Shown here piece by piece: positions 1 through 9,501 of a DNA stretch of 64,000 bases. The stretch is from Brachybacterium equifaecis (GTDB lineage Bacteria; Actinomycetota; Actinomycetes; Actinomycetales; Dermabacteraceae), in the NCBI RefSeq assembly GCF_023509525.1, contig NZ_JAKNCJ010000002.1:620001-684000 (forward strand), given 5' to 3'. Below the pieces are notes generated by a model. That model was not told where the DNA came from and did no database searches. It saw only the letters and a list, made by a program, of their open reading frames with translations. The stretch's first letter is position 1; each line of letters starts with the position of its first letter. Position numbers and translations under genes: made by a program.

Positions 1-72
1 AGGGCCGGCTGACAGGAGCCGGTCGGATGACGCGGGCTCCAGGTGCCGCCGGGAGCACACCCCAGATGTGAA

Positions 73-87
73 CCGCGAGAATCTCGC
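73..87. promoter_or_regulatory. Short perfect palindrome upstream of the winged-helix gene
   Basis: Two 7-base arms (CGCGAGA and TCTCGCG) flank a single base, about 75 bases before the start of the winged-helix regulator. Size and position would suit an operator for a dimeric regulator. The arms resemble the GCGAGAYC ends of the hairpins near 21.4 and 22.6 kb, so it may instead be a remnant of that repeat family. Confidence 0.35.
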
Positions 88-161
88 GTCGATCACTCGC
101 ACGGGATCCCGGGCCCACCGCCCGAATCGCACCGCAGGTGCATTCCCCTGGAGCCATCATC

Positions 162-959
162 ATGACCGCAGTCCTCACCCGCACTGACATCCCCGCCGCC
201 GCCCACTCCCTGAACGGCCGCCCTCGCACCGCCGCCCTGCGCTCCCTCTCCGGCGCTCCCAGCGCATCCGTCGCCGCAGCCTCCCCCGCGGCCGACGCCG
301 ACGCAGTCACCCTCACGCTCACCCTGACGCTCCCCGCGAGCACGAGCGACGTGGAGGCCGCCCGCATCGCGGATTCCCTGCGCTCCGGCGCCCGCCGCCT
401 CACCGCGGGCCGCGAGGCCGCCGCGACCGTGACCGTCCACTCCCCGCGCTCGTTCACCGCGAGCGGTTCGCCCCGCGGCGCCGCCCTGCGCGCACTGCCC
501 CCGCGCCGCGCCGCCTCCCCCGCCGCACCGCAGAGCTCCCGCCGCGCCGGGATCGTCTCCCCCAGCTCGCCCGCGCGCCGGGACGCGGAGACCGCACGCC
601 GACTGCTGCTCCAGGCGCGCGCCGTCAGCCCGTCGGCCGCCCCGACCGCAGCCGACTCCGCGCTCGTGATCGACCTGTTCGGCCGTCGCGTGCGGATCGA
701 CGGGGCCGACGTCGACCTCACGCACAAGGAGTACGAGCTGCTCGCGCACCTCGCCCGCAACTCGCGCCGGATCGTCAGCCGCGAGGAGCTCATGGAGTCG
801 GTGTGGGCGGGCGCTCCCGCCGAGACCGGCGAGCGCACGGTCGACGTGCACGTGCGGCGCCTGCGCGCGAAGCTCGGGCGCTACCGCCGCCTCATCAGCA
901 CGGTGCGCGGCGCCGGCTATCGCCTGGATACCGGCAGCGACGTGGCGATCCTCGACTGA
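162..959 (+). CDS. Winged helix-turn-helix (OmpR/PhoB-type) DNA-binding protein
   Basis: 265 residues, predicted cytoplasmic transcription regulator. The last roughly 95 residues form a Trans_reg_C winged helix: a DLTHKEYELLAHLARNS recognition segment, then SREELMESVWAG, then TVDVHVRRLRAKLG and a final RGAGYRL hairpin, as in OmpR/PhoB output domains. The first roughly 165 residues are Ala/Arg/Pro-rich and low in complexity, with no receiver domain and no phospho-acceptor Asp, so this is not a normal two-component response regulator. The ATG at 162 is chosen because GGAG lies 8 bases before it; a GTG at 138 would add 8 residues. The gene stands alone; the next gene is almost 500 bases away. 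Targets unknown. Confidence 0.8.
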   Translation: MTAVLTRTDIPAAAHSLNGRPRTAALRSLSGAPSASVAAASPAADADAVTLTLTLTLPASTSDVEAARIADSLRSGARRLTAGREAAATVTVHSPRSFTASGSPRGAALRALPPRRAASPAAPQSSRRAGIVSPSSPARRDAETARRLLLQARAVSPSAAPTAADSALVIDLFGRRVRIDGADVDLTHKEYELLAHLARNSRRIVSREELMESVWAGAPAETGERTVDVHVRRLRAKLGRYRRLISTVRGAGYRLDTGSDVAILD

Positions 960-1435
960 GGCGGGGCACGAGAGCGTCGGGGCGAGAGAGCGGCGGCGAC
1001 CGGGAGAGCGGCGGCGCCCGGGAGAGACGCAGACGGCCCGGAGCTCTCAGCGACCAGAGGTCGGGGCTCACGGGCCGTCCGCCGGCTCGCCGCCCTCAGG
1101 GTGGTGGGGCGGGCGACGAGCACGCGCGAGCCTCCATGGCGGGGGGTGCCTGGGTCGGCCCGCAGGAGCCGCGCCCGAGGGGGATCGGAGGCGGCATCCG
1201 CCATCGATCCTATGGCAGCGAGGCCGCCGCGCACAGCGGGATGCGGAACCGTTTGCACAGGTGAAGGGGCTTTTTTGGGCTCCGCATGACCCTTCTGAGG
1301 GGTGACGTCCGCAGTCCCGGAGGTCCTTTGCCATCCCCTGCCGCAAGGCCTGCGATCGGCGCCCCGTACAGTAGTCGCATCCGTCGCGACCGGCCTCCGG
1401 CGCGACTGCTGACCGAACCGAAGGGGAACCGATCG
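960..1435. other. 476-base non-coding gap with a candidate -10 box
   Basis: No credible gene. The left part carries short imperfect repeats of a GAGAGCGGCGGC-type unit (about 980-1030). A rare T6 run in this GC-rich genome occurs near 1270, after a GGGGC; I find no stem that would make it an intrinsic terminator. TACAGT at 1367-1372 fits a TANNNT -10 box for the ParA-like gene, giving a leader of about 55 bases. Confidence 0.5.
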
Positions 1436-3214
1436 ATGATCGCGCAGGCGCGAATCACCTCCGAGACGACCGCGACCGTGCATCTCGCGGCCCGCGACGT
1501 CGAGATCCAGGGCGACAGCATCACCGACGTCCGCACCCAGGTGAAGCAGGCGTTCATCGCCGCCGCCCGGGAGGCGGGCGAGCCGATCGACGTCGTCATC
1601 GTCGAGTCCGACGTACGCCATCACCTGCTGGTGGAGCCGACGGGCCGCATCACCGCGCGCACGGCCGATGACCGCCCCCTGTACGGGCCCCGCGAGGACG
1701 CACAGGGGCCCGAGGCCGCCGAGACGCCCGCGGGGACCGCCCCTGCCGCGGGAGCGCCCGCCGCCGCGAGCGCGAGCGACGAGGGATCCGCCCTGACGGC
1801 GACCAGCCTGCCGACGTTCACCGCGGCCGGCGATCCGTCCGAGGAGTCATCGGACCAGCCCGTCGAGCCCGCCGGGTTCGTCCCCGTCGCGCCCCCGGCG
1901 GATGCCTCCGAGGGCACCGCCTCGGCGAGCCCGGTGACCGCGCCCAGCCCCGTGACGGCGAGCCCTATGCCGGCGAGTTCGGTGGCGACGAGCCCCGTTG
2001 CGCCCAGTCCGGCTCAGGCCCCCGCGTCCGACTCGGCGCCGGTCGCGACCCTGGCCGCGGCGCCGACGACGGCGGCTCCCGCGCCGGCGAACACCCCTGC
2101 GGCGCCCTCCTCCGCTGAGGCGCCTGCCTCCGCGTCTGCACCCTCCGCCTCTGCCTCTGCCTCCACGGCGTCGGGCCTCGCCCCCGCCGGGAAGCCCGCA
2201 GCCGCGGCGCCCGCGAGCCCGTCGGCCGCGGCAGATCCGTCGGCCCCCGCCCGGCCGACCGTCCAGGCGACCGACCGCCCCCGCCCCACGCTGCAGGACC
2301 TCCAGGAGGGCACCCGCCCGCCGACCGAGGCCCCCGCGACGCGCGGCTGGCAGGGCACGGTGGCGCGGATGACCGGGGGCCGCATCAGCCCCGCCCCGAA
2401 CCGCGCCGAGCGCGAGGAGCGCGAGCAGCTCGCGCGCATCACCCGCAGCCTCGACGCGCCCAAGAACATCGCGGTCGTGAACCTCAAGGGCGGCGCCCAC
2501 AAGACGACGTCCTCCCTGATGCTCGCGGCGACCCTCGGCCGGGCGCGCGGCGGCGGCGTGCTGGCCTGGGACAACAACGAGACCCGCGGCACGCTCGGAT
2601 GGCGCGGCATGCCCGGCCAGCACAAGCGCACCGCTCTGGACCTCCTGCACAACCTCGACTCCCTGCAGGATCCGAGCACGACCGTCTCGGACCTGGACCG
2701 CTACGTGCGCCCGCAGGAGGCCACGCGCTTCGACATCCTCGCCTCCGACGAGGACCCGGGCTCGGCGGCGCTGATCGACGAGGACGCCTTCCACCGCCTG
2801 AACGACACGCTCTCGCGGTTCTACCGCCTGAAGGTCATCGACACCGGCAACAACGTGCGCGCCTCGAACTGGCTCGCCGCCGTGCGCTCGGCCGACCAGC
2901 TCGTGATCGTCTCGACGCTGCGCGAGGACACGTTCAACGCGGCCGCGTGGATGATCGACGAGCTGCGCGCGACGGGGCTGGCCGAGCAGGTCGACCACGC
3001 CGTCACGATCCTGTCCCACAACTCGACCAAGAAGGTCGATCCGGTGCTGCGCACGCGTCTGCTGCAGCACTTCGGCGCGCACACCCGTGCGATCGTCGAG
3101 GTGCCGTTCGAGCACCAGTTCGTGGACGGCTCGCCGCTGGACTGGCCGCGCATCCACCCGAGCACGAAGGCGGCGTGGCTGAAGGCCACCGCCGCGGTCG
3201 TCGACGGCCTCTGA
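1436..3214 (+). CDS. ParA/MinD-like P-loop ATPase with long disordered N-terminal region
   Basis: 592 residues. A small N-terminal folded part (residues 1-80) and an Ala/Pro/Ser-rich, probably disordered region (about 85-330) precede a ParA/MinD/SIMIBI ATPase domain (about 340-592). The deviant Walker A motif KGGAHKTT is at 351-358, followed by LAWDNNETRGTLGWR (the A' region) and KVIDTGNNVRAS in place of the usual Walker B Asp-x-x-Pro. The family moves or positions DNA or protein complexes at the membrane or nucleoid; the cargo is not known. No parB or parS is nearby, so this is not the chromosomal partition locus. The ATG at 1436 has AAGGGGA about 9 bases before it. A strong hairpin follows the stop. 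Confidence 0.8.
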   Translation: MIAQARITSETTATVHLAARDVEIQGDSITDVRTQVKQAFIAAAREAGEPIDVVIVESDVRHHLLVEPTGRITARTADDRPLYGPREDAQGPEAAETPAGTAPAAGAPAAASASDEGSALTATSLPTFTAAGDPSEESSDQPVEPAGFVPVAPPADASEGTASASPVTAPSPVTASPMPASSVATSPVAPSPAQAPASDSAPVATLAAAPTTAAPAPANTPAAPSSAEAPASASAPSASASASTASGLAPAGKPAAAAPASPSAAADPSAPARPTVQATDRPRPTLQDLQEGTRPPTEAPATRGWQGTVARMTGGRISPAPNRAEREEREQLARITRSLDAPKNIAVVNLKGGAHKTTSSLMLAATLGRARGGGVLAWDNNETRGTLGWRGMPGQHKRTALDLLHNLDSLQDPSTTVSDLDRYVRPQEATRFDILASDEDPGSAALIDEDAFHRLNDTLSRFYRLKVIDTGNNVRASNWLAAVRSADQLVIVSTLREDTFNAAAWMIDELRATGLAEQVDHAVTILSHNSTKKVDPVLRTRLLQHFGAHTRAIVEVPFEHQFVDGSPLDWPRIHPSTKAAWLKATAAVVDGL

Positions 3215-3227
3215 GCCGCTCTCTGCG

Positions 3228-3266
3228 CTGCGCCCCGTCCGCCCCTCGAGGGCAGGCGGGGCGCAG
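3228..3266 (+). terminator. Probable transcription terminator hairpin after the ParA-like gene
   Basis: A 17-bp stem (15 matches, arms 3228-3244 and 3250-3266) around a 5-base CTCGA loop, starting 13 bases after the stop. There is no U-tract, as is common in GC-rich actinobacteria. Confidence 0.6.
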
Positions 3267-3291
3267 TGCTGTCCGACGCGTCGATGGGTCA

Positions 3292-3321
3292 ACGGGCCGA
3301 CGGGCCGACGGGCCGACGGGC
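3292..3321. repeat. 9-bp tandem repeat (GGGCCGAC-type)
   Basis: Three to four direct copies of ACGGGCCG in a 9-base period lie between the terminator and the SNF2 promoter. The unit contains the word GGCCGACGG, which recurs all over the window. Confidence 0.7.
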
Positions 3322-3363
3322 GAGCGTGCAGATCCGGCAGTCTCGTCTGTCGGCGCCCCCGCG

Positions 3364-3369
3364 TAGCCT
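3364..3369 (+). promoter_or_regulatory. -10 box of a leaderless SNF2 transcript
   Basis: TAGCCT ends 6 bases before the ATG at 3376, which puts the transcription start on or next to the start codon; no Shine-Dalgarno is present. Confidence 0.55.
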
Positions 3370-3375
3370 GGGCGC

Positions 3376-6300
3376 ATGCCTCAGCACCGCCTCTCCCTCG
3401 CCCTGGACGCCGACCTCGGTCCGGCGCTGTGGGCGCGGGAGATCGGGGCCGACGGCTCCATGCGCATCTGCGCTGACCTGGACTCCCTGGTCGAGTCCGC
3501 TCCGGCGGAGCTCGCTGCCGTGCTCGCTCCGCACCGCGGCCCCCTGCGCCAGCGCACCCGGATCGCCCGCCGCAGCGGCGAGACGCGCGTGCCGTGCCTG
3601 CCGCTGGCGGGCGAGACCCTCACGGACCTGATGGCGGCGATCACGAGCGCGGCTCTGCCCGCGGGCACCGGCGACCCTGCCGCAGGCGCCGGTGACCCCG
3701 CCGCGGGCGACCTCCCCTCCCTCCTCGCCCAGCACGTGCAGTCCGGTGCGCCTCTACCCCTGGCACCGGAGCTGTTCGCGATGGCGCCTCTCCTGCAGGG
3801 CGCTCTGCTGGACCTCCAGGCCCAGCGGCTCGTCGGCGCACGTCGTCTGCGGATCGTTCTCGCCGAGCGCTTCGACCAGGGGCTCGCCCGCTGGGCCGCG
3901 CTCGAGGAGGATGATCCCTCTCCCCTGCTCGATGCCCTCGTCGACGCCCATGCGCGCTCCGCCTTCGCGCGCCATCTCGCCGGCTCCGGCGCCCCTGCCG
4001 ATCCCCATCACCTGCTGCCCGCTCTGGCCGCGACCGGCGGGGAGGCCGCCGCCCTGCACGCCGACCTCCCGCAGCGCCGGGCCCTGCAGCGCGCCCTCGA
4101 CGCCTACATCGATTCCGGGCACGCGCGCGTGCACCTCGCCTCCACCGACTCCGAGCTCGTGGTGCGGCTGTTCGAGCCGCCGCTCGGCACGGCATGGCCT
4201 CTGCAGACCTGCCTGCGGGAGCCCGACGGCACCGTGCACCCGGTCGCGGATCTGCGCGCCGTGGGGGACGTCAGCATCGAAGGGGCGGCGGAGGCGTCGG
4301 CCGAGGTCATGCGCCTCGCGCCGACGGTCCGCACCGCCCCGCTCGACGAGACCGGAGTGGACTGGCTGCTCACCACCGAGCAGGCCTCCGCGTTCCTCAC
4401 CTTCGACACCCCCGCGCTGGAGGCGGCCGGCGTGACCGTGCTGCTGCCGCGCGACTGGACGAAGCAGCGTACGCGCCTGACCGCCGTCGTCGGCGAGGAG
4501 GCCGAGGCGGAGACGCCGCGGCCGGGCACGAGCGTCGGCCTGCGGGCGATGGAGAGCTTCACCTGGACCGTCGCCGTGGGCGATCTCGACCTCACCGAGG
4601 ACGAGATCCAGATGATCCGCGACGCCCAGCAGGAGCTCGTGCAGCTGCGCGGGAAGTGGGTGCGACTGGACCAGGGGACGCTGCGCGCCGCCGAGCGCTT
4701 CCTCGATGCGTTCGCCGATCGCACGCGCGCCGAGCGCCGGGCTGCTGGCGAGGGGGTGCCGGGCGGCTCTGCGGGGGCCGGGACGGCCGGGAACCGGGCG
4801 GCGGGGAGCCTCCGCCGTCGCCCGCTCCCCGCGGGCGCGTCCGGAGCGGGCGCGGCGGGCGCGGGCACGGCGCCGGGCGAGGAGGCCGCTGCGGTCAGCG
4901 GCCAGCTGGACTGGGCGCAGCTCTTCTCGCTGCTCGCCGCCCCCGAGGCGCAGCGCGCCGATCTGCGCATCGTCGCACCCCCGGCGCCGCCCGAGCGCCA
5001 TCTGCAGCTCGTGCCGCCGGGCCGCCCCGGGAGCGCGCCCACCGCGGCGGACCGCGCGTCGGCCCTGCCCCGGAACACGATGCGGAACCTGCTGGTCAGC
5101 GGACCGGGACCGGTCCAGCACGAGTCGCCCCGCACCCTGGAGGCGACGCTGCGCAGCTACCAGCTCGCGGGGCTCGACTGGATGTGGGCGCTGCACGAGG
5201 TCGGCGTCGGGGGGATCCTCGCCGACGACATGGGCCTCGGGAAGACCATGCAGATCCTCGCTCTCCTGTGCCGGGAGCGGGAGGTGGGGATCTCGCGCTT
5301 CGCCGGAGGGGCAGGTCCGTCGGCCCGCACCGCACGCTCCGGAGCTGCAGGGGCCGAGCACTTCGGAGCTGCGGGGGCCGGGCGCTCCGGCGGCGCGCAG
5401 CCCGGGCCGACGCTGCTCGTGTGCCCGATGTCGGTCGCCGGCTCGTGGCAGCGGGAGGCGGCGCGCTTCGCCCCCGGTCTGCGGGTGCACGTCCACCACG
5501 GCGGCGACCGGATCCGCGACGAGTCCTTCGCCGAGGGCGCGGCCGACGTCGACCTCGTCATCACCACCTACTCGCTGCTCGACCGCGACCAGGAGGTCCT
5601 CGCGCAGGTGCCGTGGCACCGCCTCGTGCTCGACGAAGCCCAGCACGTGAAGAACCCGGGCACCGCCGTCTCCCGCGCGGCCTGCGCGGTGCGTGCGCCC
5701 TATCGGATCGCGCTCACGGGCACCCCGGTGGAGAACCGCCTCGGCGATCTCCACTCCCTGATGGAGCTCGTGAACCCCGGTCTGCTCGGTCCGCGCCCCC
5801 GCTTCCAGGAGACCATCGCCGACGCCATCGAGAAGGACGGCGACGAGGGAGCGCTCGCCCGCCTCAAGGCGCTGACCTCCCCGTTCATCCTGCGGCGGGT
5901 GAAGACGGACCGCTCGATCATCGACGACCTGCCCGAGAAGATCGACCTCGTGCGCACCGTGAACCTCACCCCCGAGCAGGCCGGGCTGTACGAGGCGATC
6001 GTCGGCGAGCTGATGACCGAGATCGACGGCGCCGACCCCAAGAAGCGCCGCACGCTCGTCGCCTCGACGCTCACCCGCCTCAAGCAGGTCTGCAACCATC
6101 CCGCCCACTACCTCGGCGACGGCTCCCCCATCCTGCGCGACGGCCAGCACCGCTCCGGGAAGCTCGAGTTCGTCGACGACCTGCTGGGCAACGCCTTCGC
6201 CGACGGCGAGCGGGTGCTGCTGTTCACCCAGTTCACGACGTTCGGGCACATGCTCATCCCCTACTGGCGCGAGCGCTTCGGGATGGATATCCCGTTCCTG

Positions 6301-6747
6301 CACGGCGGGGTCGCGAAGAAGGACCGCGACCAGATGGTCGCCGACTTCCAGGTGGGTGCCGGCACGCCCGGCGCGATGCTGCTGAGCCTGCGCGCCGGCG
6401 GCACCGGGCTCACGCTGACCGCCGCGAACCATGTGGTGCACCTGGACCGCTGGTGGAATCCGGCCGTCGAGAACCAGGCCACCGACCGCGCGTTCCGCAT
6501 CGGCCAGACGAAGGACGTCCAGGTCAGGAAGCTCGTCAGCGCCGGGACTATCGAGGAGCGCATCGACCAGGTCCTCGCCGACAAGCAGGATCTCGCCGAC
6601 CTCACCGTCGCTCCCGCCGAGGCGCTGCTGATGGGTATGGATGATGCGCAGCTGTGGGGGATGCTCTCCCTGGTGCGCGAGGACGACGGGGCCGACGGGC
6701 CGCGAGCGGGGGCCGGGCCGGCAGCGGGAGCGGTGGAGGATCGATGA
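3376..6747 (+). CDS. SNF2-family DEAD/DEAH helicase-like ATPase
   Basis: 1123 residues, a predicted dsDNA translocase of the bacterial SNF2/RapA-like group. Residues 1-580 are a long N-terminal region, Ala-rich in places, without a SWIM finger. The motor follows: motif I DDMGLGKT at 617-624, a Gly/Ala-rich insertion, TLLVCPMSVAGSW, the DEAQ box at 753-756, ALTGTPVENRLGDLHSLM, and the second RecA lobe with LLSLRAGGTGLTLT, RWWNPAVENQATDRAFRIGQ (motif VI). The start is set by a TANNNT box 6 bases upstream. The stop overlaps the start of the SWIM gene (ATGA), so the two proteins are probably made together and may act as one machine. Such pairs are widespread in actinobacteria; a precise role in repair or transcription is not established. 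Confidence 0.92.
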   Translation: MPQHRLSLALDADLGPALWAREIGADGSMRICADLDSLVESAPAELAAVLAPHRGPLRQRTRIARRSGETRVPCLPLAGETLTDLMAAITSAALPAGTGDPAAGAGDPAAGDLPSLLAQHVQSGAPLPLAPELFAMAPLLQGALLDLQAQRLVGARRLRIVLAERFDQGLARWAALEEDDPSPLLDALVDAHARSAFARHLAGSGAPADPHHLLPALAATGGEAAALHADLPQRRALQRALDAYIDSGHARVHLASTDSELVVRLFEPPLGTAWPLQTCLREPDGTVHPVADLRAVGDVSIEGAAEASAEVMRLAPTVRTAPLDETGVDWLLTTEQASAFLTFDTPALEAAGVTVLLPRDWTKQRTRLTAVVGEEAEAETPRPGTSVGLRAMESFTWTVAVGDLDLTEDEIQMIRDAQQELVQLRGKWVRLDQGTLRAAERFLDAFADRTRAERRAAGEGVPGGSAGAGTAGNRAAGSLRRRPLPAGASGAGAAGAGTAPGEEAAAVSGQLDWAQLFSLLAAPEAQRADLRIVAPPAPPERHLQLVPPGRPGSAPTAADRASALPRNTMRNLLVSGPGPVQHESPRTLEATLRSYQLAGLDWMWALHEVGVGGILADDMGLGKTMQILALLCREREVGISRFAGGAGPSARTARSGAAGAEHFGAAGAGRSGGAQPGPTLLVCPMSVAGSWQREAARFAPGLRVHVHHGGDRIRDESFAEGAADVDLVITTYSLLDRDQEVLAQVPWHRLVLDEAQHVKNPGTAVSRAACAVRAPYRIALTGTPVENRLGDLHSLMELVNPGLLGPRPRFQETIADAIEKDGDEGALARLKALTSPFILRRVKTDRSIIDDLPEKIDLVRTVNLTPEQAGLYEAIVGELMTEIDGADPKKRRTLVASTLTRLKQVCNHPAHYLGDGSPILRDGQHRSGKLEFVDDLLGNAFADGERVLLFTQFTTFGHMLIPYWRERFGMDIPFLHGGVAKKDRDQMVADFQVGAGTPGAMLLSLRAGGTGLTLTAANHVVHLDRWWNPAVENQATDRAFRIGQTKDVQVRKLVSAGTIEERIDQVLADKQDLADLTVAPAEALLMGMDDAQLWGMLSLVREDDGADGPRAGAGPAAGAVEDR

Positions 6748-7601
6748 GCGTGCAGCTGAGATCGAAGCGGGGCGCGATCGGCACCGCGTGGCACGCCGTC
6801 GCCCTGCGGGAGACCCTCGAGAACCACCTCGGCGCCGCCCGCGCGACCGCAGGGAAGCGCCTGGCCCGAGGAGGGCGCGTGGAGTGGTTCGACGTCGCCC
6901 CTGGTCAGGCGCGGGCCGGGGTGCTGGGGGACGACGGCCAGATCGCCCAGGCGTCGCTGGAGTTCCTGGCGCTGCGCGCCGGCGACCGGGACGTGATGCT
7001 GCAGATCCTGCGCGCGCATCCTGAGCTGCCCGCCCGCCTCGCGAGCGGCGCCTATCCCGAGAGCATCGAGGCGGAGCTCGCGGGCGAGGAGCTGCACCTG
7101 CTGCCCTCCTCCGCGCGCAGCGAGATCACGCATTCCTGCACCTGCCTGGACTGGCCGGGCCCCTGCGTGCACGTCGCCGCGCTGGCCTACGTGCTGGTGG
7201 AGGCCGTCGAGGAGCATCCGCAGCACCTGCTCGCCCTGCGCAGCCTCACCCTCGCCGACGTGGCCGCCCCCGTCGGCCGCGCATCCGCCGGTGCCGGTTC
7301 CGGCGGCGACGACGCACCCGTCGGCACCAGCTCTGCGGACGCCGCACCGAGCCCTGACGCATCCGACGGTGACGCATCGGGCGGCGCCGCGGAGTCCCCG
7401 CACCAGGGCCAGGGCGGGTTCGACCCCGCGATCGCCGATCCCACCGTGCTGCACGAGCTCCTCGGGCAGGACGCCGGCGCCGTCCTCGCCGCCTTCTACC
7501 GGGCGGGGCAGGGCGGCCGGGCCGAGCACACGGAGGCCGAGCGGGACGGAAGAGGGCAGGCCGAGGCCGAACAGGCCGGGGCCGAGCGAGAGGACTCCTA
7601 G
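6744..7601 (+). CDS. SWIM zinc-finger protein, partner of the SNF2 ATPase
   Basis: 285 residues. The SWIM signature Cys-x-Cys-x(6)-Cys-x-His is visible as CTCLDWPGPCVH at 132-143, preceded by a region that aligns in style with the N-terminal part of SWIM proteins (RGGRVEWFDVAPGQARAGVLGD). The C-terminal third is an acidic, Ala/Gly/Asp-rich tail, probably disordered. The start overlaps the SNF2 stop by 4 bases. SWIM fingers bind nucleic acids or partner proteins, and in many bacteria the finger is fused to or encoded beside SNF2 ATPases. The stop codon TAG doubles as the first three bases of the -10 box for the next gene. Confidence 0.88.
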   Translation: MSVQLRSKRGAIGTAWHAVALRETLENHLGAARATAGKRLARGGRVEWFDVAPGQARAGVLGDDGQIAQASLEFLALRAGDRDVMLQILRAHPELPARLASGAYPESIEAELAGEELHLLPSSARSEITHSCTCLDWPGPCVHVAALAYVLVEAVEEHPQHLLALRSLTLADVAAPVGRASAGAGSGGDDAPVGTSSADAAPSPDASDGDASGGAAESPHQGQGGFDPAIADPTVLHELLGQDAGAVLAAFYRAGQGGRAEHTEAERDGRGQAEAEQAGAEREDS

Positions 7602-7604
7602 AGT
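7599..7604 (+). promoter_or_regulatory. -10 box of a leaderless beta-lactamase-like gene
   Basis: TAGAGT ends 7 bases before the ATG at 7612 and contains the upstream gene's stop codon. A purine-rich GGAG follows it, so a leadered reading is also possible. Confidence 0.5.
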
Positions 7605-7611
7605 GGAGCGC

Positions 7612-9276
7612 ATGACCTCCACCCCCGCCGCCCCGCCCGCTCCCGTCCAGCCCCTCTCGCCGGGGACATCAGCGCAGATCAGCGCGCTTTTTGCGAACGC
7701 CGTCGAGGCGCATCGCACGGCCGGCATCACGTGGGCGATCGTCGGCGGCCACGACCATGCGCAGGAGGTCCTGGCGACAGGCGGGGCCGGGCACCACCGC
7801 CTCGAGGGCGGCGTCCCGGCACCCGGATCCCCTGCGATAGGTCCCGGATCGATCTCCCGCATCGCCTCGATGACGAAGTCCTTCACCGCCGCGAGCGTGC
7901 TGCGCCTGCGCGACGAGGGTGCTCTGCGCTTGGATGATCCGATCGCGCAGCACGTCCCCGAGGCCACGGCGATCGCTGCCGCGACGCCCGACTCCCCCGA
8001 GATCACCGTGAGGGACCTCCTGACGATGTCGGCCGGGCTCGTCACCGACAATCCCTGGGGCGACCGCCAGGAGGCCATGACCCGCGAGGACTTCGCGCGC
8101 ATGCTGGCCGAGGGGCTCGGCCACGTGCACGCGCCCGGCACCGGCTTCGAGTACTCGAACACCGGCTACGCCCTGCTCGGCCGACTGATCGACGAGGTCT
8201 CCGGCACCGGCTACGACGAGTACGTGCGCACGCACTTCCTCGCGCCGCTGGGCATGGGCGACTCCGCGTTCCGCCCCGATGACCTCGACCCCGCGCGCAT
8301 CGCCACCGGCCACCGCCTCGGAGACCGGGAGGACGCCACCCGCTTCGAGCCCGTGGAGCTTGACCGCCCGGGCGTCTACGGGGCGATGGCGGGCATCTAC
8401 TCGACCACCGCCGACATCGCCCGCTGGGTGCGCTTCCTCGCCGCGGCCGACGCCCCCGATGCCGCGGAGCGCAGCCAGGATCTGCTGCGCACCGCCTCGC
8501 GCCGCGAGATGCAGCAGCTCCACCGCATCCAGCAGACCGCCCCGCTGCCGCCCGTCGCGCCCGCCGGCGGGGCCGACGGCGCCGCGGCCGCTGGGCCGGG
8601 GGCCACGACGAGCGAGGGCGCCGCCCCGGCCGCGGGAGCCGGCGGCACCCAGGCGCTGGGCGCCGCCCCGGCCGGCGAGCCGGTCTCCCCCGGTTTCGAC
8701 CGCGTGCGCGGATACGGGTTCGGGCTCGTGATCGAGCGCTTCCCCGATCTCGGCGGGGTCGTCTCCCATTCCGGCGGCTACCCGGGGTACGGATCGTTCA
8801 TGGTGTGGCACCGCGACAGCGGTCTCGGCGTGGTGGCGCTCGCGAACTCGAAGTATGCGCCGGCCTCCTCGCTCGCGATGGAGGCGCTGCGCCTGATCCG
8901 CCGTCTGCAGCCGGAGCTGCTCGCGCCGCGCGGCCGCATCGCCGCTCCCCGCACGCTCGAAGCCGCCCAGGCGGCGCTCGCCTGGCTCAGCGCGCCCGAG
9001 GACTCCGCGGCCGACGCCTGGTTCGCCGACAACATGGACCTGGACACCTCCCGCGAGGAGAGGCTGCGGCGACGGGATGCTGCGCTCGGGGCCTGCGGCC
9101 TCGGCCTCGAGGCGATCGAGGGCCTGACCCCGGCGGGCGCCCAGGTGCTCTCCCGCGCCGCGCTGCGCTGGACGGTGCCCGGGACCGTGGAGGGCACGAG
9201 CCTGCGCGTGGACCTCGAGATGGACCCCCGCAGCACCGCGCTCATCCAGACCCTGGAGACCCGCGCCCTACGCTGA
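7612..9276 (+). CDS. Serine hydrolase, class C beta-lactamase/DD-peptidase superfamily
   Basis: 554 residues. Catalytic motifs of PF00144 are all present: Ser86-Met-Thr-Lys89 (SxxK), Tyr181-Ser-Asn183 (YxN), and His386-Ser-Gly388 (the KTG equivalent) in SHSGGYPGYGS. There is no signal peptide, so it is probably cytosolic and is more likely an esterase or D-aminopeptidase-like enzyme than a drug-degrading beta-lactamase. A low-complexity Ala/Gly insertion (about residues 315-360) interrupts the domain just before the HSG box, and a C-terminal region of about 130 residues follows it. Substrate unknown. Confidence 0.85.
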   Translation: MTSTPAAPPAPVQPLSPGTSAQISALFANAVEAHRTAGITWAIVGGHDHAQEVLATGGAGHHRLEGGVPAPGSPAIGPGSISRIASMTKSFTAASVLRLRDEGALRLDDPIAQHVPEATAIAAATPDSPEITVRDLLTMSAGLVTDNPWGDRQEAMTREDFARMLAEGLGHVHAPGTGFEYSNTGYALLGRLIDEVSGTGYDEYVRTHFLAPLGMGDSAFRPDDLDPARIATGHRLGDREDATRFEPVELDRPGVYGAMAGIYSTTADIARWVRFLAAADAPDAAERSQDLLRTASRREMQQLHRIQQTAPLPPVAPAGGADGAAAAGPGATTSEGAAPAAGAGGTQALGAAPAGEPVSPGFDRVRGYGFGLVIERFPDLGGVVSHSGGYPGYGSFMVWHRDSGLGVVALANSKYAPASSLAMEALRLIRRLQPELLAPRGRIAAPRTLEAAQAALAWLSAPEDSAADAWFADNMDLDTSREERLRRRDAALGACGLGLEAIEGLTPAGAQVLSRAALRWTVPGTVEGTSLRVDLEMDPRSTALIQTLETRALR

Positions 9277-9380
9277 GGCCCGGGGCGGCGGGGCCGGCGC
9301 TCTGCGCTAGGCCAGGGGTGGGGCCCGCGCTCCTACTGCGCCTCCCCGCCCTCCACGCGCAGCAGGCCGTCGTAGCGCGC

Positions 9381-9493
9381 GATCGAGGTGCGTCTGCACG
9401 TCGGAATCCGGCCTGCCCGCGGATCGAGGTGCGCGCAGACGGTGGAATCATTCCCTCATACCGACGACTCCACGCACCTCAATTCGAGGAAGT
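9381..9493. repeat. Intergenic palindromic repeat, locus A
   Basis: The gap 9277-9501 holds no gene. It contains two forward copies (9381-9408 and 9422-9448) of a unit beginning GATCGAGGTGCG and ending near GGAAT, followed by one inverted copy (about 9451-9493). The second and third copies face each other and can fold into one long imperfect hairpin. The same unit recurs at 15.4-15.7 kb. Confidence 0.75.
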
Positions 9494-9501
9494 GCCCCAG
9501 C

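Noticed and set aside
3376-7601. SNF2 plus SWIM as an anti-phage island
   Set aside because: No nuclease, methylase or other defence gene is beside them, and such pairs are common in actinobacterial chromosomes.
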